Below are positions 1 through 5,406 of a DNA stretch of 7,204 nt, piece by piece. Under the pieces are notes generated by a model, which saw only the letters and a list, made by a program, of their open reading frames with translations, ran no database searches and had not been told where the DNA came from. Both the position numbers and the translations under genes were made by a program. Every line of letters starts with the position of its first letter. The stretch's first letter is position 1. Source of the stretch: Actinomycetales bacterium (GTDB lineage: Bacteria > Actinomycetota > Actinomycetes > Actinomycetales > Cellulomonadaceae); assembly GCA_015655615.1 (NCBI GenBank), contig JAATES010000302.1:1-7204 (forward strand). Direction: 5' to 3'.

Positions 1-1851
1 ATCGGGCTCATCATCACCGGCGTCTGTCAGGTGACCATCCCTGTGGAGACCTTGCCCACAGGCATGCTGCCCAATCCCACGCAGTCTCCCGCCGTGTGCC
101 TTCGCACCACGCGTGAGCTCACCGAACGAGTCCACGCGTATGACGCGAAGATCGTGCTGCAGGTCGGTGCAGGGTTCGGACGGGTCGTCATGCAGTCACT
201 CGTCACACCTGGGCAAGTCCCCGCAGCCCCGTCCGCGATCCCCTACCTGTGGGACCCCTCGATCACCTGCCGTGAGATCACCAAGGAGGAGATCCACGGC
301 ATCGTCGGACAGTTCCGTGTCGCCGCGGGCGTCGCCAAATCCGCCGGCTACGACGGCATCCAGGTGCATGCCATCCACGAGGGCTACCTGCTCGACCAGT
401 TCGCCATCGAGCGGTTCAACCACCGGACCGACGAGTACGGCGGCTCGCTGGAGAACAGGCTGCGGATCTCACGAGAGATCGTCGAGGCGATCCATGCCGT
501 CGCAGGCGATGACTTCCCGGTCCAACTGCGCTTCTCACCGAAGTCCATGATGAAGGACTGGAACACCGGCGCCATGCCGGGAGAGGACTTCGAGGAGGTC
601 GGCCGCGACATGCCCGAGGGCATCGAAGCGGCGAAGCTGCTGCGCTCCTATGGCTATGAGACCTTCGACATCGACGTCGGCTGCTACGACGCCTGGTACT
701 GGTCGCACCCGCCGATGTACCAGGACAAAGGGCTGTACCTGCCGTACGCCCTGCAGTTGAAAGAGGCGATCCCCGACCTGCCGGTGATCATGGCGGGCCG
801 GATGGACAGCCCGGAGCTCGCGCTGCGCGCCCTGCGCGAAGGCGCAGCCGACCTGATCAGCCTGGGCCGCCCCGCCCTGGCCGACCCCGACATCGTCAAC
901 AAGATCCAGGCCGGGCGTCTCGCGTCGATCCGCCCCTGCATCTCCTGCCAGGAAGGCTGCATGGGACGCATCGGCGCCTACACCGCGCTGAACTGCGCGG
1001 TGAATCCGGAGTGTGCTCGCGAGTCGGACGTCTTCCTGCTTCCCACGCCGCGGCGGCGCCGCAAGAAGGTCATGATCATCGGCGGCGGGCTGGCCGGCCT
1101 CGAATCGGCCCGGGTTCTCGCCGAACGCGAGCACACCCCGGTGATCTACGAGAAGTCCGACCGCCTGGGCGGCGTGGTGATCGCCGGTGGCCAGCCCTCC
1201 TTCAAGGAGGACGACCTGGCGCTGATCGCCTGGTACGAGCACGAGCTCGCCGAGCTGGGCGTGGAGATCCACCTCCACACCACGGTCACCCCGGAGATGA
1301 TCGAGTCCACGGACGCCGATCACCTGATCGTGGCCACCGGATCCGACCCCCGCTACCTCCACTTCGGCGACTCGACCGTGCCCGTCCTGGAGGCCACCGA
1401 CGCACTGCTCGACCCGGAGTCGCTCGGCCACCGGGTGGTCATCATCGGCGGCGGGCTGACCGGCTGCGAACTCGCGCTCCAGCTGCGCGAGTCGGGCCGG
1501 GAGACGACCATCGTCGAGATCGCACCGGAGCTGCTCGCCGTCAACGGACCGCTCTGCCATGCCAACCACGACATGCTCAAGACCCTCGTCCCCTACCGGG
1601 GAGTGGCAGTCTTCACCGGTGCCTCCGGTGCTCAGGCGACCGGCTCCGGACTGCGCTTCGAGGTGGCCGGTACCACGCACGAGGTCGAGTGTGACGCCAT
1701 CGTCACCGCGATCGGCTACACGTCCGACCAGCGGCTCTGGCAGGCCATCGACGGTCGCGGACTGCCCAGGCACCTGCTGGGCGATGCTCGCAAGGTCTCG
1801 AACATCATGTACGCCATCTGGGACGCCTATGAGGTGGCCTCGAAGCTCTGA
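1..1851 (+). CDS. 2-enoate reductase-type (FldZ/FadH-like) FMN/FAD/4Fe-4S NAD(P)H-dependent reductase, 5'-truncated by window edge
   Basis: The frame is open from base 1 and begins IGLIITGV, a conserved early strand of the Old Yellow Enzyme barrel. The GTG at 31 is therefore internal, and the real start lies upstream. Counting visible residues from base 1 (616 total), I see the FMN TIM barrel with HAIHEGYLLDQF (123-134; His123 and Tyr129 in the catalytic region) and RTDEYGGSLENR just after. A 4Fe-4S motif C-x2-C-x3-C-x11-C follows (Cys313, 316, 320, 332), with the same spacing as E. coli 2,4-dienoyl-CoA reductase FadH. Next come an FAD dinucleotide fold GGGLAGLE (361-368) and an NAD(P)H fold GGGLTGCE (483-490). 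Family members are about 640-675 aa, so roughly 50 N-terminal residues are missing. Family knowledge: electrons pass from NAD(P)H through FAD and the cluster to FMN, which reduces a conjugated C=C bond. HAIHEGYLLDQF and EEVGRD resemble clostridial 2-enoate reductases and BaiCD/BaiH bile-acid enzymes more than FadH; the substrate is inferred, not shown. It is probably a cytosolic enzyme. The fold and cofactors are secure, the substrate is not. Confidence 0.9.
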   Translation: MGLIITGVCQVTIPVETLPTGMLPNPTQSPAVCLRTTRELTERVHAYDAKIVLQVGAGFGRVVMQSLVTPGQVPAAPSAIPYLWDPSITCREITKEEIHGIVGQFRVAAGVAKSAGYDGIQVHAIHEGYLLDQFAIERFNHRTDEYGGSLENRLRISREIVEAIHAVAGDDFPVQLRFSPKSMMKDWNTGAMPGEDFEEVGRDMPEGIEAAKLLRSYGYETFDIDVGCYDAWYWSHPPMYQDKGLYLPYALQLKEAIPDLPVIMAGRMDSPELALRALREGAADLISLGRPALADPDIVNKIQAGRLASIRPCISCQEGCMGRIGAYTALNCAVNPECARESDVFLLPTPRRRRKKVMIIGGGLAGLESARVLAEREHTPVIYEKSDRLGGVVIAGGQPSFKEDDLALIAWYEHELAELGVEIHLHTTVTPEMIESTDADHLIVATGSDPRYLHFGDSTVPVLEATDALLDPESLGHRVVIIGGGLTGCELALQLRESGRETTIVEIAPELLAVNGPLCHANHDMLKTLVPYRGVAVFTGASGAQATGSGLRFEVAGTTHEVECDAIVTAIGYTSDQRLWQAIDGRGLPRHLLGDARKVSNIMYAIWDAYEVASKL

Positions 1852-1858
1852 GACGCTG

Positions 1859-1912
1859 CGCGCGGCGGCCCGTCGCCCGGCGACTTGTCGCCGGATGGCG
1901 GGCCGCCGCGCG
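1859..1912. terminator. Two-tier bidirectional hairpin terminator between the reductase and hipA
   Basis: The outer arms CGCGCGGCGGCCCG (1859-1872) and CGGGCCGCCGCGCG (1899-1912) are perfectly complementary over 14 bp. Inside them a second stem CCGGCGA/TCGCCGG (1877-1883/1888-1894) closes a 4-nt CTTG loop, with a small TCGC/ATGG internal loop between the tiers. It starts 7 nt after the plus-strand stop and lies 17 nt beyond the minus-strand hipA stop, so it can serve both convergent genes. There is no T-tract on either side, which is common for hairpin terminators in high-GC actinobacteria. The structure is certain; its terminator role is inferred from position. Confidence 0.8.
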
Positions 1913-1929
1913 TCACGGGATGCCACCTC

Positions 1930-3237
1930 TCAGGACAGGGCGACGGCGCTGAGCCGTTCGCTCACCTCCGCGACGACACCAGCCGCCACGCCTGCCTCGG
2001 CGGCGTGTTCCGGCCATCGGGCCACGGCTTCGGCGACCTCGGTGAGTATCGCCCGGATGCCGCGGACTTCGAAGCGGTCTCCCAACCGCTCGAGGTCCGC
2101 CCTGGCGATGTCCTCGAAGCGACCCGACACGCTCATCAGGTGCCGGGCCAGCCATCGGTTGGCCGGGTTGTAGGCGAACGTCAGGTCGTAGGCGGGAGCC
2201 AGGCGCCAGGTGCCATCGCGGTCCATCAGGAACGAGAGGTTCTTGGTGTGGTCGTCGTTGTTGGAGGCGAGCACATTGAACACGATCCGGCGGAAGGCCT
2301 GCTCACGATCGTCGATGCCGAGCTGGTCGAGGACGGCCAGGTACTCCGCGTAGTCGTGCGTCCCGGTCTCGTTGAAATCGAGCCCGGCCACGGCGCACAG
2401 GCTCTGCAGATGGATCCGTTCACCCTGCGTGCCACGATCGAACCGGCGCGTCATGAAGTGGGCTCGCCCGCCCTCCTCCAGCAGTCGGCTCGGCGCCATC
2501 GCGATGCCACAGGCCCGCGCCATGAGGTAGTAGGCGTATTCGATCCGTCCGTATTGCTGGGACTCGCCGAGTTGTGCGTCCAGCCCGACCCCGTCGAACT
2601 TCAGCAACCAGTCCTCGAAACGATCCCCTCCGGAGCCGTCGGCCGTGGCGAGATCGCCCACCCGCAGCTCACCCGTGTCAGCATTGACCGCGATGACCGC
2701 CTTCGCCCGGGCACCGCCGGCGGACGTCCCCACCGCGAGCAGTTGCGCCAAGGTGCCGGTGCGCAGACGAGGGTCGTCCAGGTTGCCCTCGACCGCAGCG
2801 CGCGCCGCCTCGACGAGGTGAGCCAGCTCGATGCTGCCGACAGGCGACTCCTCCGGTCCGTTGTCCGGCACGAAGGTGAGCGCGCCCATGGTGCGGGAGC
2901 CGACATAGGCGAGCCGGTCCAGGGGTGTGATGTCCGAGTGGGAGATGCCCTCCCGTGCCAATCGGGCGTCGATGAGGGCGTTGCCGAAGCGATCCGGCAG
3001 TGCATCGGCGAGCATCGGCGGGAGCCCGTAGAAGGTCTGCGGGTTGAGACCCGGGAACGTGAAGATCCGCGAGCGCCGCGATGTCGGCATCAGGATCGGA
3101 GCCAGCTCGACGTCCCTGCGCAGCCAGGCCGGATCGTATTCGAAGGCATAGGTGCCCCGCTGATTCGATGCTGCGACCGCACCGACACGCATACCCCAGG
3201 CGTGGACGGAGACGAGCTCGGTGTGGGTGAAGGCCAT
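1930..3237 (-). CDS. hipA: HipA-family serine/threonine kinase toxin
   Basis: 435 aa, near the usual HipA length (E. coli 440). The N-terminal third matches the HipA N1 domain (LPDRFGNALID, residues 80-90; MGALTFVP, 117-124). GTSAGGARAKA (170-180) is the nucleotide-binding loop; Ser172 sits at the same distance from Lys179 as the autophosphorylated Ser150 does from Lys157 in E. coli HipA. Lys213 is in LLKF. The catalytic segment NNDDHTKN (326-333) gives Asp328, His330 and Asn333 as counterparts of Asp309, His311 and Asn314, and LAPAYDL (346-352) supplies the metal-binding Asp351. All key residues are present, so the kinase looks active. Family knowledge: E. coli HipA phosphorylates glutamyl-tRNA synthetase, halting translation and causing persistence; other HipA homologues have other targets, so the target here is unknown. 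It follows hipB by 5 bp, is probably translationally coupled to it, and is likely controlled by the HipB-HipA complex. The toxin assignment is by family. Confidence 0.93.
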   Translation of the reverse strand: MAFTHTELVSVHAWGMRVGAVAASNQRGTYAFEYDPAWLRRDVELAPILMPTSRRSRIFTFPGLNPQTFYGLPPMLADALPDRFGNALIDARLAREGISHSDITPLDRLAYVGSRTMGALTFVPDNGPEESPVGSIELAHLVEAARAAVEGNLDDPRLRTGTLAQLLAVGTSAGGARAKAVIAVNADTGELRVGDLATADGSGGDRFEDWLLKFDGVGLDAQLGESQQYGRIEYAYYLMARACGIAMAPSRLLEEGGRAHFMTRRFDRGTQGERIHLQSLCAVAGLDFNETGTHDYAEYLAVLDQLGIDDREQAFRRIVFNVLASNNDDHTKNLSFLMDRDGTWRLAPAYDLTFAYNPANRWLARHLMSVSGRFEDIARADLERLGDRFEVRGIRAILTEVAEAVARWPEHAAEAGVAAGVVAEVSERLSAVALS

Positions 3238-3242
3238 GACGA

Positions 3243-3629
3243 CTACGCCTCCTCCCTGGGTGAGGACCGTGGCGCCTGGCGCTGCTTCGTTTCCTCAGGT
3301 CGCTTGGCTTCGGCCCCGGACCTGCGGGGCGAGGCACGTCGCGGCTCCCGCTCTCCGTCGCGTGCGCGCAGGAGCGCCAACGGGCTCACCTCCGGAGCAG
3401 GGCTCAACCCGGCCAGCCAGTCCTCGAGGCCCAGCGCGCGGACGGCGCGGATCAGCGTCCGAAGAGTCGCCCCGTCACCGTGTTCGAGGTGCTGCAGGGC
3501 GCCCACGCTGATATTCGCGGCAGACGCGAGAGACCGTTGATCGATGTCGGCGGCCAGCCGGGCACGCCGAATCTGACGGCCGACCTCGGCCTCCCAATCC
3601 TCGGTGGATAGACGCCTCTTCGTGACCAT
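3243..3629 (-). CDS. hipB: HipB-like Xre/Cro-type HTH antitoxin and autorepressor with extended basic tail
   Basis: 128 aa. Residues about 14-75 form a Cro/C1-type helix-turn-helix domain: an opening helix GRQIRRARLAADID (17-30), then QRSLASAANISVGALQHLEHG (31-51) spanning the two HTH helices, followed by TLRTLIRAVRALGLEDWL. The position directly before hipA is the classic antitoxin-toxin order, so it probably neutralises HipA and represses the operon. Residues about 78-128 form a tail rich in Arg, Glu, Pro and Ser with no hydrophobic core. It is longer than the short C-terminal tail of the 88-aa E. coli HipB and is probably disordered; in E. coli the tail governs proteolysis by Lon. The ATG at 3629 is chosen because a TAGACT -10-like hexamer ends 7 nt before it. 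It ends 5 bp before hipA. HTH and pairing are secure; antitoxin activity is inferred. Confidence 0.9.
   Translation of the reverse strand: MVTKRRLSTEDWEAEVGRQIRRARLAADIDQRSLASAANISVGALQHLEHGDGATLRTLIRAVRALGLEDWLAGLSPAPEVSPLALLRARDGEREPRRASPRRSGAEAKRPEETKQRQAPRSSPREEA
3248..3256 (-). promoter_or_regulatory. Ribosome binding site of hipA
   Basis: On the minus strand GGGAGGAGG lies inside the last codons of hipB, with its 3' end 10 nt from the hipA ATG. It is purine-rich and strongly complementary to the 16S 3' end. This supports the ATG at 3237 as the hipA start and independent loading of ribosomes despite the 5-bp gap. Confidence 0.7.
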
Positions 3630-3630
3630 G

Positions 3631-3683
3631 TATATGAGTCTAAAGCCTCAATGCCACCTTTGTATATATTTTTGTGAGTATTA
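3631..3683. promoter_or_regulatory. AT-rich hipBA control region with candidate operator repeats
   Basis: This is the only clearly AT-rich stretch in the window. TATATGAGTCTAA (3631-3643) and TTTGTGAGTATTA (3671-3683) agree at 9 of 13 positions and lie 40 bp apart, nearly four helical turns. GTATAT also occurs at 3630 and 3662. hipBA operons are usually autorepressed through repeated operators that overlap the promoter, so these copies are candidates. No long perfect palindrome is present, so the assignment is weak. Confidence 0.3.
3637..3642 (-). promoter_or_regulatory. Putative -10 element of hipBA, leaderless arrangement
   Basis: The minus strand reads TAGACT, then 7 nt (CATATAC), then the hipB ATG. 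TANNNT about 7 nt before an ATG is the signature of leaderless actinobacterial transcripts. No Shine-Dalgarno stretch occurs in the last 15 nt before the ATG (the nearest, GAGG, is 17 nt away), which fits. No good -35 hexamer is seen. An alternative -10 is TATATA in the AT-rich block near 3663-3668, which would give a short leader. Confidence 0.5.
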
Positions 3684-3725
3684 GTGCCGTAGCAAAACCG
3701 ATCACTGTCCCACCCATCGAGCCGG

Positions 3726-3745
3726 GGTCGCACTCATGCGGACCA
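3726..3745 (-). terminator. Weak hairpin after the aldo/keto reductase gene
   Basis: GGTCGCA and TGCGGACC pair over 7 bp with one bulged G around a CTCA loop, beginning 5 nt past the stop codon of the minus-strand aldo/keto reductase. No T-run follows. It might end that transcript before the hipBA promoter; it is much weaker than the other two hairpins in the window, and read-through is possible. Confidence 0.25.
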
Positions 3746-3750
3746 CCCGG

Positions 3751-4767
3751 TCACACCAACCGCGTGGTCGGCGACACCTCCTCGGTGAGCGCGGAGTCGG
3801 TCGTCGCCGCACCGGCCAGCACCGCATCGATGGCCTCCTTGGCGTCGTCGTCCAGCACCACGTCCGACGCCTTGACGTTCTCCACCACCTGCTCCGGGCG
3901 GCTCGCACCGATGAGCGCGGCGGCGATGTTGTCGTTGTGGAGCACCCAGGCCAAACCCAGCTGAGAGAGAGTCACGCCCTGATCGGCCGCAATGGGGACC
4001 AGTCCCTGCACCGCCGACAGGACCTCGTCGGTGAGGAACCGTGAGATGAACTGCTTGCCGCCGCCCTTCTCATCGGTGGCACGACTGCCCTCCGGCACCG
4101 CCGCACCGGGAAGGTATTTGCCCGTCAGCACGCCCTGGGCCAATGGTGACCACACGATCTGGGAGATCCCCAGCTCCTGGGAGGCCGGAATCACCTTGCC
4201 CTCGATGACCCGCCACAGCGCCGAGTACTGAGGCTGGTTCGAGATCAGCTGGATGCCGAGCTGCTGGGCGAGGGCATGCCCGGCAGTGAGCTGCTCGGCC
4301 GTCCACTCGGAGACGCCGATGTAGAGCGCCTTGCCCGCCCGCACCACATCAGCGAACGCCTGGAAGGTCTCCTCCAGCGGGGTCTCATGGTCGTAACGAT
4401 GCGCCTGGTAGAGGTCCACGTAATCCGTGCCGAGCCGGGTGAGTGAGCCGTCGATCGACGTGAGGATGTGCTTGCGGGACAGCCCGGTGTCGTTCGGTCC
4501 CTTCGGGCCGGTCGGGAAGTAGACCTTGGTGAAGATCTCCACCGACTCGCGCCGCTGGCCGTCCAACGCCTTGCCCAGGACCGACTCCGCGGCCCCGTTC
4601 ATATAGACGTCCGCGGTGTCGAAGGACGTGATGCCCGCATCCAGTGCAGCGTGGACGGTGTCGATCGCCGCGTCCTGGGCGACCTGCCCTCCTGCGGTGA
4701 TCCAGTTGCCGAGGGTGAGTTCCGTGATCTTCAGGCCGCTTCGGCCCAGATAGCGATAGTTGACCAT
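3751..4767 (-). CDS. Aldo/keto reductase, Kv-beta / YghZ-like clade
   Basis: 338 aa, normal for the family. It is an NADPH-dependent (beta/alpha)8-barrel oxidoreductase of the cytosol that reduces aldehydes or ketones. The catalytic tetrad is complete: Asp50 and Tyr55 in SFDTADVY (48-55), Lys81 in FTKVYF, and His123 in YQAHRYD. The opening YRYLGRSGLKITELTLGNW, GLSRKHI (95-101), SPLAQGVLTGKY (207-218) and the cofactor phosphate-binding segment GASRPEQVVENVK (287-299) resemble voltage-gated potassium channel beta subunits (AKR6) and E. coli YghZ (AKR14). YghZ handles methylglyoxal-type aldehydes, but the substrate here cannot be read from sequence. The gene follows the VOC/glyoxalase-like gene on the same strand after 52 bp, and has its own -10-like TAGGCT 6 nt before the ATG, so it may be transcribed both with that gene and alone. 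Family assignment is very secure. Confidence 0.94.
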   Translation of the reverse strand: MVNYRYLGRSGLKITELTLGNWITAGGQVAQDAAIDTVHAALDAGITSFDTADVYMNGAAESVLGKALDGQRRESVEIFTKVYFPTGPKGPNDTGLSRKHILTSIDGSLTRLGTDYVDLYQAHRYDHETPLEETFQAFADVVRAGKALYIGVSEWTAEQLTAGHALAQQLGIQLISNQPQYSALWRVIEGKVIPASQELGISQIVWSPLAQGVLTGKYLPGAAVPEGSRATDEKGGGKQFISRFLTDEVLSAVQGLVPIAADQGVTLSQLGLAWVLHNDNIAAALIGASRPEQVVENVKASDVVLDDDAKEAIDAVLAGAATTDSALTEEVSPTTRLV

Positions 4768-4773
4768 GGGTCG

Positions 4774-4779
4774 AGCCTA
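4774..4779 (-). promoter_or_regulatory. Putative -10 of the aldo/keto reductase gene, inside a short dyad
   Basis: The minus strand reads TAGGCT, then 6 nt (CGACCC), then the ATG at 4767, matching the TANNNT-N6/7-ATG leaderless layout also seen at hipB. There is no clear Shine-Dalgarno sequence beyond the AGG within this hexamer. The hexamer overlaps the perfect inverted repeat CGAGC-CTAC-GCTCG (4772-4785), which could be a regulator site. No convincing -35 is present because the upstream sequence is a GC-rich repeat. Confidence 0.4.
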
Positions 4780-4781
4780 CG

Positions 4782-4810
4782 CTCGGCGGCGGCCCGGACT
4801 CGGCGGCGGC
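4782..4810. repeat. Short tandem direct repeat CTCGGCGGCGGC x2
   Basis: CTCGGCGGCGGC occurs at 4782-4793 and again at 4799-4810, separated by CCGGA (17-bp period), in the 52-bp gap between the VOC gene and the aldo/keto reductase gene. It is a low-complexity GGC-type sequence and could be a slippage product; no function is evident. Confidence 0.6.
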
Positions 4811-4819
4811 GCCCGCCCG

Positions 4820-5245
4820 CTACGAGGCGGACTCGGGGCCCTGAGCGGCGGCGACCGGGTCCATCCAGAACGGCTCGAACCGGTTGCCGTCCGGGTCCTC
4901 GAAGGGGCGCTGATACATGAAACCGAGGTCCTGCGCGGCGCCTGCGGTTCCGCCGAGGGCGATGACCCGCTCCACGAGCTCGTCGACCGCCTCGCGGGAG
5001 GGCAGGTCGAAGGAGATCAATGCCAGCGAGGTCGTCGCGAGGTCGCCCACCGCCTTGCCGGTGCCCTCGAGAAAGGTCGAGTAGAAGCTGCGGGCCAGGA
5101 CCATGAGGAACTTGTCCTCATCGATCAGCACGCAGGCGGCGTTCTCGTCGGTGAAGGCCGGGTTGATCTGCCAGCCGAGGCCCGAGTAGAACGCCTTGGC
5201 ACGGTCCAGGTCACTCGTGGGGATGTTCACGAAGATGTTCGTCAT
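4820..5245 (-). CDS. Single-domain VOC (glyoxalase/bleomycin-resistance-like) protein
   Basis: 141 aa from the ATG at 5245. This start is preferred over an in-frame ATG at 5305 because GGAGG lies 7 nt upstream, and MTNIFVNIPTSDLDRAKAFY is the typical opening of this clade, whereas the 20 extra residues look like untranslated control DNA. The protein shows the vicinal-oxygen-chelate pattern: beta strand plus helix (residues 3-22, SDLDRAKAFYSGLGW), FTDENAACVLIDEDKFLMVL (31-50), a helix SREAVDELVERVIALGG (83-99) and the closing strand GFMYQRPFEDPDGNRFEPFWMDP (108-130). Glu124 in the last strand is at the usual metal-ligand position. VOC proteins of this subgroup are mostly uncharacterised; some are dioxygenases, lyases or drug-binding proteins, so no substrate is proposed. 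It is divergent from the two-domain VOC gene across a 161-bp control region and upstream of the aldo/keto reductase. Confidence 0.88.
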   Translation of the reverse strand: MTNIFVNIPTSDLDRAKAFYSGLGWQINPAFTDENAACVLIDEDKFLMVLARSFYSTFLEGTGKAVGDLATTSLALISFDLPSREAVDELVERVIALGGTAGAAQDLGFMYQRPFEDPDGNRFEPFWMDPVAAAQGPESAS

Positions 5246-5252
5246 GGCCCTG

Positions 5253-5257
5253 CCTCC
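5253..5257 (-). promoter_or_regulatory. Ribosome binding site that fixes the VOC gene start
   Basis: GGAGG on the minus strand, 7 nt before the ATG at 5245. This strong match decides in favour of the shorter 141-aa reading rather than a start at 5305. Confidence 0.75.
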
Positions 5258-5270
5258 GACCTCGCCGCTG

Positions 5271-5305
5271 ATGGTGCTCACCCATCGTCGCAAATCGGGC
5301 ACCAT
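5271..5305. promoter_or_regulatory. Inverted repeat ATGGTGC-N21-GCACCAT, candidate operator
   Basis: Perfect 7-bp arms at 5271-5277 and 5299-5305 have centres 28 bp apart. A third related element, CACCCAT (5280-5286), lies between them. The repeat sits 26 bp upstream of the single-domain VOC start, in the divergent promoter region. Chance occurrence of one such pair in 161 bp is not negligible, so this is a candidate only. Confidence 0.3.
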
Positions 5306-5315
5306 TGCGCATGCT

Positions 5316-5330
5316 GAGGTGATGAACCTC
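5316..5330. promoter_or_regulatory. Dyad GAGGT-N5-ACCTC, candidate operator
   Basis: Perfect 5-bp arms form a 15-bp dyad that ends 3 bp before the -10-like TAGTGT of the two-domain VOC gene. A regulator bound here would touch the promoter spacer. No regulator gene is adjacent in the window. Confidence 0.35.
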
Positions 5331-5333
5331 GCC

Positions 5334-5339
5334 TAGTGT
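5334..5339 (+). promoter_or_regulatory. Putative -10 element of the two-domain VOC gene
   Basis: TAGTGT fits the actinobacterial TANNNT consensus and is the only such hexamer seen in this region on the plus strand. TTGCGC (5305-5310) resembles a -35 but is 23 nt away, too far for a normal sigma-A promoter. The leader would be about 60 nt. Confidence 0.35.
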
Positions 5340-5341
5340 CG

Positions 5342-5387
5342 GCAGTGGCACCCCGGCGCGGCGCCGGTGTCCGTCCTCGCCCACTGC
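5342..5387. promoter_or_regulatory. Nested inverted repeats in the leader of the two-domain VOC gene
   Basis: The outer arms GCAGTGG (5342-5348) and CCACTGC (5381-5387) are perfect. Within them CCGGCG-CGG-CGCCGG (5353-5367) forms a compact hairpin. The structure ends 4 nt before the Shine-Dalgarno sequence. It may be an operator or a leader RNA fold limiting ribosome access; if transcription starts about 7 nt after TAGTGT, part of the outer stem would be lost, which favours a DNA-level role or a different start. Confidence 0.35.
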
Positions 5388-5391
5388 GATC

Positions 5392-5398
5392 AGAGGAG
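5392..5398 (+). promoter_or_regulatory. Ribosome binding site of the two-domain VOC gene
   Basis: AGAGGAG ends 8 nt before the ATG at 5407. It is flanked by two copies of GATCAG (5388-5393 and 5398-5403) with a 10-bp period. It supports ATG 5407 as the start. Confidence 0.75.
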
Positions 5399-5406
5399 AT
5401 CAGACC

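Noticed and set aside
31..33. GTG at 31 as the start of the reductase
   Set aside because: The preceding codons read IGLIITGVCQ in the same frame, a conserved OYE barrel segment, so the gene continues left of the window.
535..1926. 463-aa open frame on the minus strand opposite the enoate-reductase-type gene
   Set aside because: It is antisense to a gene with clear domains; its composition (G, V, D, R, A rich, no recognisable motif) is typical of shadow frames in high-GC DNA.
1885..3540. 551-aa open frame on the plus strand across hipA and hipB
   Set aside because: It runs antisense to both hip genes, starts inside the terminator hairpin and has no family motif.
3452..3733. 93-aa minus-strand frame overlapping the hipB promoter
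   Set aside because: It is out of frame with hipB, reads through the AT-rich promoter and has no HTH or other motif.
4782..4810. CTCGGCGGCGGC repeat as a start of a repeat array or CRISPR-like element
   Set aside because: There are only two 12-bp low-complexity copies, with no spacers of regular length and no further units.
5246..5305. 20-residue N-terminal extension of the single-domain VOC protein (ATG at 5305)
   Set aside because: A strong GGAGG precedes the internal ATG at 5245, which matches the family's usual start; the extension covers inverted repeats of the control region.
4760..5317. 185-aa plus-strand open frame opposite the single-domain VOC gene
   Set aside because: Antisense shadow with no motif, covering a gene whose reading is supported by SD and family pattern.
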